A stretch of 64,000 nt of DNA from contig NZ_JAUSXC010000001.1 in NCBI RefSeq assembly GCF_030823405.1, positions 682,001 to 746,000 of the forward strand, read 5' to 3'. Under the pieces are notes generated by a model that was not told the origin of the DNA, did no database searches, and saw only the letters and a program-made list of their open reading frames with translations. Shown piece by piece: positions 58,180 through 64,000 of the stretch (the first letter of the stretch is position 1; the number at the start of each line of letters is the position of its first letter). This stretch comes from Chryseobacterium ginsenosidimutans (GTDB taxonomy: Bacteria > Bacteroidota > Bacteroidia > Flavobacteriales > Weeksellaceae). The translations under genes and the position numbers were made by a program.

Positions 58180-59411
58180 TAATCTTGGTCGTTGTTTTCT
58201 TCTTCCTCGTCGTTGTCGAAATATTCGAAAAGGAAATCGTTGTAAGGAAACCTTGAGATATGGATTTTCATGACCTCATCGTAGATCATTTTTTTCATTT
58301 CCGGGAAGTTTTCTTTCGTTAAAGCTGAAATAAATACTGTCGGATATTTAGATTTTGCCATCCATGTTTTCGTCCATTCTTCCAGAGAAATATTTTTATT
58401 CGTTGATGGAGTTAAATCATCTTCGTCTTTTTTCTCGTAGCTGAAATCATCGATTTTATTGAACACCATGATCATCGGCTTTTGATGTGCATTGATCTCC
58501 ATTAAAATCTGATTTACAGAATCAATATGATCTTCAAAACTTTCATGAGAAATATCCACCACGTGAATCAAAAGATCCGCTTCACGAACCTCATCCAACG
58601 TAGATTTGAATGATTCTACAAGCTGAGTAGGGAGTTTTCTTATGAAACCTACCGTATCCGTCAATAAAAACGGAAGATTTCCGATGACAACTTTTCTTAC
58701 AGTCGTATCAAGCGTTGCAAATAATTTATTTTCAGCAAAAACATCTGATTTTGAAAGTGCATTCATCAACGTAGATTTTCCAACATTGGTATATCCTACT
58801 AAAGCAGCACGTACAACTTTTCCACGATTGTTTCGTTGTGTTGCCATCTGCTTGTCGATCGTTTTCAGTTTATCTTTCAATAGTGAAATTCTGTCACGAA
58901 TGATACGTCTGTCGGTTTCGATCTCTGTTTCACCGGGACCTCTCATCCCAATTCCCCCTTTCTGGCGCTCAAGGTGAGTCCACATTCTTGTAAGTCGAGG
59001 AAGAAGGTATTGATATTGAGCCAATTCCACCTGAGTTCTTGCATAAGAAGTCTGTGCTCTCTGTGCAAAAATATCAAGGATAAGATTGGTTCTGTCGAGA
59101 ATTTTAACTTCGATTTCTTTTTCCAGATTTTTAAGTTGAGAAGGGGATAACTCGTCATCAAAAATAACGGTTCCTATTTCGTTTTCTTTTACGTATTCTT
59201 TTATTTCCTGAGCTTTTCCGCTTCCGATAAATGTTTTGGAGTCCGGTTGTGTTAATTTCTGAGTAAAACGTCTGTCTACTGTAGCTCCTGCTGTAAAGGC
59301 CAAAAACTCAAGCTCATCCATATATTCCTGAAGCTTGTCTTCATCCTGATGTTGCGTCACAACACCTACCAAAATTGCCTTTTCGTAATTATGTTCTTTC
59401 TTTTCTAGCAT
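58179..59411 (-). CDS. hflX: Ribosome-associated GTPase HflX
   Basis: 410-aa GTPase that binds and splits stalled or heat-damaged 50S-containing ribosomes. The N-terminal HflX domain includes the Gly-rich QKGGIGMRGPGETEIETDRR linker. The GTPase motifs are GYTNVGKSTLMNAL (G1), TDTVGFIRKLPTQLVESFKSTLDE (G3 with the family's DTVGF) and MVFNKIDDF (G4). A short acidic tail (FDNDEEEENND) ends the protein. It precedes the DUF4919 gene with overlapping start and stop. Confidence 0.96.
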   Translation of the reverse strand: MLEKKEHNYEKAILVGVVTQHQDEDKLQEYMDELEFLAFTAGATVDRRFTQKLTQPDSKTFIGSGKAQEIKEYVKENEIGTVIFDDELSPSQLKNLEKEIEVKILDRTNLILDIFAQRAQTSYARTQVELAQYQYLLPRLTRMWTHLERQKGGIGMRGPGETEIETDRRIIRDRISLLKDKLKTIDKQMATQRNNRGKVVRAALVGYTNVGKSTLMNALSKSDVFAENKLFATLDTTVRKVVIGNLPFLLTDTVGFIRKLPTQLVESFKSTLDEVREADLLIHVVDISHESFEDHIDSVNQILMEINAHQKPMIMVFNKIDDFSYEKKDEDDLTPSTNKNISLEEWTKTWMAKSKYPTVFISALTKENFPEMKKMIYDEVMKIHISRFPYNDFLFEYFDNDEEEENNDQD

Positions 59412-59480
59412 TAATTCTGTCTATGTTTGTAAGATTTACAAGATAGCATTTTTCAGGAAAAAAACCAAGACGAATTGGGA

Positions 59481-59512
59481 TGAATTTAAATATTACCGTT
59501 AATTTAAATTCA
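59481..59512. repeat. Inverted repeat with a LytTR-box match upstream of the response regulator
   Basis: TGAATTTAAAT (59481-59491) and ATTTAAATTCA (59502-59512) are perfect complements around a 10-base loop. ACCGTTAAT at 59495-59503 matches the published LytTR consensus [TA][AC][CA]GTTN[AG][TG] at every position. A weaker copy lies 22 bases downstream (59517-59525). The site lies between the divergent hflX and LytTR genes. Confidence 0.5.
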
Positions 59513-59610
59513 TAATCTAATTAATTTTGTAAAATTTAATACCTTTATAAAATAATTATTGAATTTTATTCGTAAAATTTTAAATATTATAGGAAAACTA
59601 ATATCAAATT

Positions 59611-60318
59611 ATGATTGGCAATATTAAATGTATGATAATTGAGGATGACGAACTAGATAGGCTGGTTCTTCATCAGCATATCAAGCAATTTGAAAATATT
59701 GCTATCGTAGGGTCGTTCGATTCCGCAGAAACGGCAATCCCACATCTGGATACTCCGGTTGATCTTATCATTCTTGATATTGATTTACCTGGAATGAACG
59801 GTATTGAGTTTAGAAAAATAACACAAAAAATTCCTGCCTGTATATTTATAAGCTCACATCCTGAATATGCGATCAATACATTTGAGGTGGATACGTTCGA
59901 TTTTATCACAAAGCCTTTGAAATCAGAGCGTTTCAATTCTTGTATGCAGAAGCTTTTTGATTTTTTTGAAATGAAAGAAAAGTCGGAAAGTTTTGATATG
60001 CTTGTTGGCGAAAATAATATCAGAATTAAAGAAGGCAACAGTATTTCACAGATAAAAATAAGTGATATCCTGTATCTTGAAGCTCTGAAAGATTATACAA
60101 GAATTGTAACTACAGAGAAGAGGCATTGTATTTTAAATTCTATCGGGAATATTCTGCATAAAAGCTATTTTGATTCTTTCATTAGAATTCATAGGAGTTA
60201 TGCAGTTCCCAAACATCTAATCCGAAGTAAAAACACGCATGAAGTAGAGCTTGTACATCAGATAAAATTACCTATCGGGCGAACTTACAAGAGTAATTTA
60301 GACTTTTTTGGTGCTTAA
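59611..60318 (+). CDS. LytTR-family response regulator (235 aa)
   Basis: Receiver domain with IIEDDELDRLVL, phospho-accepting Asp in DLIILDIDLPGMNG (about residue 54), FISSHPEYAIN and the Lys in DFITKPLKSERFN. The C-terminal LytTR domain (about residues 140-235) has ISDILYLEALKDYTRIVT, SFIRIHRSYAVPKHLI and IKLPIGRTYKSNLDFF. It converges on the sensor kinase gene, with a 21-base overlap of the two coding ends. That arrangement and the shared context suggest they are a cognate pair. Confidence 0.93.
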   Translation: MIGNIKCMIIEDDELDRLVLHQHIKQFENIAIVGSFDSAETAIPHLDTPVDLIILDIDLPGMNGIEFRKITQKIPACIFISSHPEYAINTFEVDTFDFITKPLKSERFNSCMQKLFDFFEMKEKSESFDMLVGENNIRIKEGNSISQIKISDILYLEALKDYTRIVTTEKRHCILNSIGNILHKSYFDSFIRIHRSYAVPKHLIRSKNTHEVELVHQIKLPIGRTYKSNLDFFGA

Positions 60319-62304
60319 TGTAATCGTGCTTCCATGATTTTGTTCTGTTTTTACATCAATTTCCATATTAATTACTCTGGAAAGATCTCTGATAAGATGT
60401 AGCCCCAGTCCTTTTTTTGTTCCGATCGTTACGCTGTCGTCAAATAGAGCTTTAAATTTTTCTACTGAAGCACCTTCGCCGTTGTCTGTAATACTGATAT
60501 AGTTTTTGTTTTCGTCCGAAAAAGCTTTCCAGAGAATTGTTTTATCACCTTCTTTTTGCTCTAACACTTTTACGGCATTTCCGGTTAAATTTCTTGTGAT
60601 GGTTTTAAGGTATTCCTGATCTGTTAAAATGCTCATGTTTTCAGGGAAATCAAACTTAAAATCAATATTTTCTACCCAGGAAAAATTTTCTTCAATATCT
60701 TTAAAAATATCTTTGATAAAAACAGTTTTTATTTCTGAAGAAAAATGATCCATCTGACCTTTGCTCCATAGAAGAAGGTCTTCCATCTGCTGCAGCAGTT
60801 TTTCGGAAGCATTGATTACTTTATCCTCAAGGCGCTTTTTTGTTTCATCATCCATCATTTCTGGGGCTTCTTTCTGAAGATGAAGGAAATGAATTAATCC
60901 TGCGACGGGACTGCGAAGATCATGATTGAGGATTCCAAAGAATTTCATATTGATTTTGTTGGCTTTGTCAAGTTCTATATTCAGTTTTTGAAGTCTGTTG
61001 CTATTCTTTTTTGATTGTTTATATAGGAAAAACATTAAAATTCCGATTGTCAGCAATGAAAAAAGGGCTAAAATATAATATAATCTTTCTCTTTCTTTGT
61101 TTTTGATAATCAGTTTATTAAAAATGATTTCTTTATTCTTTTGTTCGACAATTTTCTGGCTCTCTAGTTTTGCCATTTCATTTTTCCTGCTTTGAGAATA
61201 GATCGAATCTCTTGTATTGTAATATTCCTGAATATTTTGGGCGTAACCATCAAGATTGCCTTGCAGTCTGCTTAATTCTGACATTCCAAGATAATTAAAC
61301 ATCACCCATTGCTTGTTATTATTGTTTTCGGCAATATTTTTACTGATCTCAAATTCTTTTTGGGCCTCTTTTAAAAGCTGACTTTTATTCCATTTCAGCT
61401 GATTTTGATATTTTTCGTATTGTTTATAAAAATCCAGGTACGTATAAGCGATATTATAATGATTGGCAACCGACATATAATGATTGGGTGAAGTTTTGTC
61501 CCAAATTTCCTGTGCTTTCAGTTGCATTTGATAGCTTTCCATCAATTTAGTAACATCCAATAGCGACCAATTGGTGAAAAGCCATGCCTGACCGTATTCA
61601 TTCTGTGTATTTTTAAAATATTCGTATGCTTTTGTAAAATGTACCTGAGCTTCTTTCGTATTTCCCAGACTTCTGTTGATTTCCGCCAAAACACCATGAC
61701 AAAATCCTAATGCTTCCTGCGAATTGGATTCCTGAGCCGCTTTCAGTGCTTTATTGATGTTTTCGAAAGATTTTTCTTTATTCGATTCGTCAAGATAAAG
61801 AAAAGCCAGACTTCTGTACGCTGAATTGACAATCCATAAGTTTTTACTTTTTGTACCTAAATCAATTGATTTTAAATAGTTTCTGACAGCTTCGGCATGT
61901 TCTCCTTTTTGATGAGAAAGCCTTCCGAACATATAATAATTGTCGGACAAAGTATATTCGTCTTTGTTTTTTGTATTAATATTGAAAGATTCCTGATTAT
62001 ACTTAAAAGCCTCCTTGATATTATTTTTTTCGGTATAGTAACTTACTAAGCCCAAAAAAGTTTTTCCTTTTCTGGAATTCCACTTATTTTTTTTGATTAA
62101 TTCAAGATTCTTTTGAGTATAAAAAAAACAACTGTCGGGATTATAAATTCTATAAATATTGATTAAACTTTGTTGCAACTCAAAACGCTTTTCTTCTGAA
62201 GAAGCTTTTTTAAGCTCTTTTTTGAAAGACTCAAGTTTCGAAAACTCCTGCGAACATAATGGTAATGGCAAGAATAGAATAAAGAAAATAAATCTTGCAA
62301 TCAT
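60298..62304 (-). CDS. TPR-containing sensor histidine kinase (668 aa)
   Basis: A signal-like N-terminus (MIARFIFFILFLPLPLCSQ) leads to a periplasmic part of tetratricopeptide repeats (about residues 30-360), with repeated units such as YNQESFNINTKNKDEYTLSDNYYMFGRLS. One membrane helix (about 405-425, YYILALFSLLTIGILMFFLY) precedes a coiled coil and the HisKA domain FFGILNHDLRSPVAGLIHFL (phospho-His in NHDLR). An ATPase domain with SITDNGEGAS and GTKKGLGLHLIRDLS ends the chain. Large ligands probably act on the TPR part. It overlaps the response-regulator gene tail-to-tail. Confidence 0.93.
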   Translation of the reverse strand: MIARFIFFILFLPLPLCSQEFSKLESFKKELKKASSEEKRFELQQSLINIYRIYNPDSCFFYTQKNLELIKKNKWNSRKGKTFLGLVSYYTEKNNIKEAFKYNQESFNINTKNKDEYTLSDNYYMFGRLSHQKGEHAEAVRNYLKSIDLGTKSKNLWIVNSAYRSLAFLYLDESNKEKSFENINKALKAAQESNSQEALGFCHGVLAEINRSLGNTKEAQVHFTKAYEYFKNTQNEYGQAWLFTNWSLLDVTKLMESYQMQLKAQEIWDKTSPNHYMSVANHYNIAYTYLDFYKQYEKYQNQLKWNKSQLLKEAQKEFEISKNIAENNNNKQWVMFNYLGMSELSRLQGNLDGYAQNIQEYYNTRDSIYSQSRKNEMAKLESQKIVEQKNKEIIFNKLIIKNKERERLYYILALFSLLTIGILMFFLYKQSKKNSNRLQKLNIELDKANKINMKFFGILNHDLRSPVAGLIHFLHLQKEAPEMMDDETKKRLEDKVINASEKLLQQMEDLLLWSKGQMDHFSSEIKTVFIKDIFKDIEENFSWVENIDFKFDFPENMSILTDQEYLKTITRNLTGNAVKVLEQKEGDKTILWKAFSDENKNYISITDNGEGASVEKFKALFDDSVTIGTKKGLGLHLIRDLSRVINMEIDVKTEQNHGSTITLSTKKV

Positions 62305-62471
62305 AATGTATAGTTTCTACTAAGTTAATATTTTATTAAATGTCATTCGTCGATTTTTTTTGTCGTTTATCTATTTCCGGATTATCTCCCTCTTATATGT
62401 GGTAATTTAGTGGTTCAGAATTTCTATTTAGATTTTGACATAACCAAATAATAACCACAAAACCATTTTAT

Positions 62472-62957
62472 ATGAAAAGAACATCTATTCAATGCTTCTT
62501 TATCATTTGGCTCCTCATTCCCGTCGGACTGCTGAAAGCACAATCGGCGGTCATGACGACAGGAGCAAATGCAACGGGAAGCAACGGCTCGGTTTCTTAC
62601 AGTGTAGGGCAGACCGCTTATCTTGTGAAAGGCAGCAACCGGGAAATTTCTGAAGGCGTACAACAGGTCTACGAAATCACTACACTCGCTACCAGTGAAA
62701 CCTCAGCGTCAGCTGAAGAAAGCATTTTATTGTATCCTAATCCTTTTAAAGATTATATATATCTGGATTTTACAACGAACAGCTTCAAAGGCTCCGAATA
62801 TCAGCTTTTTGATGTAGCCGGCAAGCTTATTAAAAAGGATAAAATTACCGAATCTAAATCTGAACTGAATTTTTCTTCTCTCCCGTCCGCAATGTATATC
62901 ATCAGGATCAATCAGGAAGGTAAAAACATAAAAACATTCAAAATCATTAAAAAATAA
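62472..62957 (+). CDS. Small secreted protein with T9SS type A sorting domain (161 aa)
   Basis: Signal peptide ending LKAQ. The passenger is short (about 60 residues, TGANATGSNGSVSYSVGQTAYLVKG). The C-terminal 80 residues are a type A T9SS domain: ILLYPNPFKDYIYLDF, YQLFDVAGKLIKKDK, SSLPSAMYIIRINQEGKNIKTFKIIKK. The passenger motif GSVSYSVGQTAY with a Ser/Gly-rich frame is common in Chryseobacterium surface proteins. It is 5 bases upstream of the large repeat protein gene and probably co-transcribed with it. Confidence 0.85.
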   Translation: MKRTSIQCFFIIWLLIPVGLLKAQSAVMTTGANATGSNGSVSYSVGQTAYLVKGSNREISEGVQQVYEITTLATSETSASAEESILLYPNPFKDYIYLDFTTNSFKGSEYQLFDVAGKLIKKDKITESKSELNFSSLPSAMYIIRINQEGKNIKTFKIIKK

Positions 62958-62962
62958 CCACC

Positions 62963-64000
62963 ATGAAAAAAATATTACTAGCAGCGGGAATTTTGCTCGG
63001 CACACAATTAGCCTTTGCGCAGGTTCCCGAAAAAATGAGTTATCAGGCAATTGTCCGAAATACGGGAGGACAGGTTTTAGCCAATCAAAATATCGGAGTA
63101 AGAGTAAGTGTTCTGCAGGGTTCGCCGGCAGGGACAGTCGTTTACTCTGAAAGACTTACCGGTAACACCAATGTCAACGGACTTATCACTATGGAAGTAG
63201 GGACAGGAACAGTACTTTCGGGAACCTTTAATACAATTAACTGGCCCACGGGAAGTTATTATTTAAAAACAGAAACCGATCCCACAGGAGGAACAAACTA
63301 TACCATCACAGGTACAAGTCAGTTATTAAGTGTTCCTTATGCAATGTTTGCCAAATCAGCAGGAGGAGTAAGTGGAGGAGGAGCTTTTTCAATACCATAT
63401 GTAAATACTTTTACTAATGCAGGAAGTTTATTTTCTATCACGAATAACGGTGACGGAACATCTTTAGAGGGTATAAACAGTACCACATCATCCAGTATTG
63501 CCCCAGTAAGAGGTGTTGTAAATAATATTGCTCCAGGAGGATTTTCTTCTGCTGTCCGAGGGATAAATAACGGAACAGGAGGCTTGGGAATAGGAACATG
63601 GGGAAGCCAGGACGGAAGCGGATGGGGAGTTTACGGAGTTACACCTACAGGTTTAGGAGTTTACGGAAATTCATCAGGAAGTGGATACGGAGTTTATGCA
63701 AACAGTAATTCCGGAACAGGTCTTAATGCGACAAGTACGACTGGTATTGCTGCCAACATAGCAATTCTTAATAATGCCAATAACAATAATGTCATTAATG
63801 CGAATACGCTTGGAAACGGAACCGTAATTAATGTGTTATCTTCCGGAAGTGGTGCCGGTGTAATAAGTTCAACAGGAACAGGTTTCGCAATCCACGGTAT
63901 TACAAGTGCACAATCTTCTGCCGGTGTTATAGCAGATAATAACGGAGCCGGTGAAGCTATTGTAGGTAGAAATACTAGTGACATTGCAGGAGCCGTTGTT
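62963..64000 (+). CDS. Large secreted repeat protein, partial (C-terminus beyond right edge)
   Basis: The ATG at 62963 starts a signal peptide (MKKILLAAGILLGTQLAFAQ) and the frame is open to the right edge (346 codons). The first 130 residues (VPEKMSYQAIVRNTGGQVLANQNIGVRVSVLQ, VNGLITMEVGTG, SQLLSVPYAMFAKSA) form a conserved N-terminal domain of flavobacterial surface proteins. The rest is Gly/Asn/Ser/Thr-rich with recurring GVYG, GVYA, AIHG and AIVG steps, suggesting a beta-solenoid or trimeric tail-fibre-like stalk. It follows a T9SS cargo gene by 5 bases. Its own C-terminal signal is outside the window. Confidence 0.82.
   Translation, partial: MKKILLAAGILLGTQLAFAQVPEKMSYQAIVRNTGGQVLANQNIGVRVSVLQGSPAGTVVYSERLTGNTNVNGLITMEVGTGTVLSGTFNTINWPTGSYYLKTETDPTGGTNYTITGTSQLLSVPYAMFAKSAGGVSGGGAFSIPYVNTFTNAGSLFSITNNGDGTSLEGINSTTSSSIAPVRGVVNNIAPGGFSSAVRGINNGTGGLGIGTWGSQDGSGWGVYGVTPTGLGVYGNSSGSGYGVYANSNSGTGLNATSTTGIAANIAILNNANNNNVINANTLGNGTVINVLSSGSGAGVISSTGTGFAIHGITSAQSSAGVIADNNGAGEAIVGRNTSDIAGAVV
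63626..63700 (+). repeat. Short direct repeats in the surface-protein gene
   Basis: GGAGTTTACGGA occurs at 63626 and 63656 and GGAGTTTATGCA at 63689. The spacings of 30 and 33 bases (10 and 11 codons) match the period of the encoded solenoid-like steps. Confidence 0.7.

Noticed and set aside
63694..63984. Hydrophobic minus-strand frame at the right edge
   Set aside because: It arises from the complement of Gly/Asn/Ser-rich repeat codons in the surface-protein gene.
1..64000. tRNA, rRNA, CRISPR arrays, insertion sequences and prophage
   Set aside because: Intergenic gaps were read by eye and showed no cloverleaf with TTCRA loop, no spaced identical repeats, no transposase or integrase and no phage genes. 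A tRNAscan or ISfinder run could still find something I missed.

Overview
The window looks like the chromosome of a flavobacterium of the Chryseobacterium type (Bacteroidota, Weeksellaceae). The DNA is AT-rich. Genes are preceded by the Bacteroidota -7 element TAnnTTTG, often with a TTG/TTTG element 16-24 bases upstream, rather than by Shine-Dalgarno sequences. Proteins carry Bacteroidota signatures: type IX secretion (T9SS) sorting domains, an ExbB/ExbD/TonB set, many DUF families of this phylum and a small double-glycine-leader peptide typical of Chryseobacterium. The genus is an inference. I saw no tRNA, rRNA, CRISPR array, insertion sequence or prophage; this is core and lightly accessory chromosome.

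Layout. 1-4.6 kb: the start of a DUF885 lipoprotein gene, a small acidic protein, then exbB (frameshifted)-exbD-tonB. 4.6-11.1 kb: housekeeping genes on the minus strand (nucleoside-recognition transporter, accD, fructose-bisphosphate aldolase, NAD kinase, CBS protein, TrmH-type methyltransferase), with a candidate small RNA at 10.5 kb. 11.1-18.1 kb: bestrophin channel, JmjC/cupin protein, a frameshifted MORN-repeat gene sharing a symmetric divergent promoter with a secreted protein, mutS and two small TonB-domain proteins. 18.1-24.6 kb: small membrane and lipoproteins, alpha/beta hydrolase, BaiN-type flavoprotein, thioesterase, thiL. 24.6-28.5 kb: double-glycine-leader peptide, then a LytS/LytR-type two-component pair flanked by two outer-membrane barrel genes. 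28.6-34.4 kb: pepT, a 0.7-kb AT-rich gap, HMG-CoA lyase, sulfurtransferase, SufT-like protein, exonuclease, CsaA-like protein and a small HExxH protein. 34.6-38.3 kb: lipoprotein, then an operon of ECF sigma factor, a membrane protein with anti-sigma and beta-barrel parts, and a T9SS cargo. 38.4-43.1 kb: DUF3078 protein, rhomboid protease, dprA (frameshifted), gdhA. 43.2-48.7 kb: amidohydrolase with a membrane-bound LytTR regulator, two Asn/Thr-rich secreted proteins, YkgJ protein, inward-rectifier-type potassium channel, truncated haemoglobin. 48.7-56.1 kb: CaCA exchanger, DUF6122 protein, a three-gene envelope operon of unknown function, AlkD-type protein and a terpene synthase. 56.2-64 kb: NhaP antiporter, DUF4919 protein, HflX, a LytTR response regulator overlapping tail-to-tail with a TPR sensor kinase, and a T9SS cargo followed by a large repetitive surface protein cut by the right edge.

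How the genes fit together. Much of the window concerns the envelope and its regulation: Ton energisation, T9SS cargo, three LytTR-domain regulators, two histidine kinases and one ECF sigma system. The strongest candidates for new biology are the sigma/anti-sigma-barrel/T9SS operon, the orphan terpene synthase, the orphan GG-leader cysteine-rich peptide, the envelope operon at 50.2-54.2 kb, a symmetric divergent promoter at 13.8 kb and a promoter-plus-terminator unit at 10.5 kb. Three genes (exbB, the MORN gene, dprA) each carry a single-base frameshift involving an A in a short A run, two of them in the same AAATTT context. Read errors in the assembly must be excluded before these are treated as biology.
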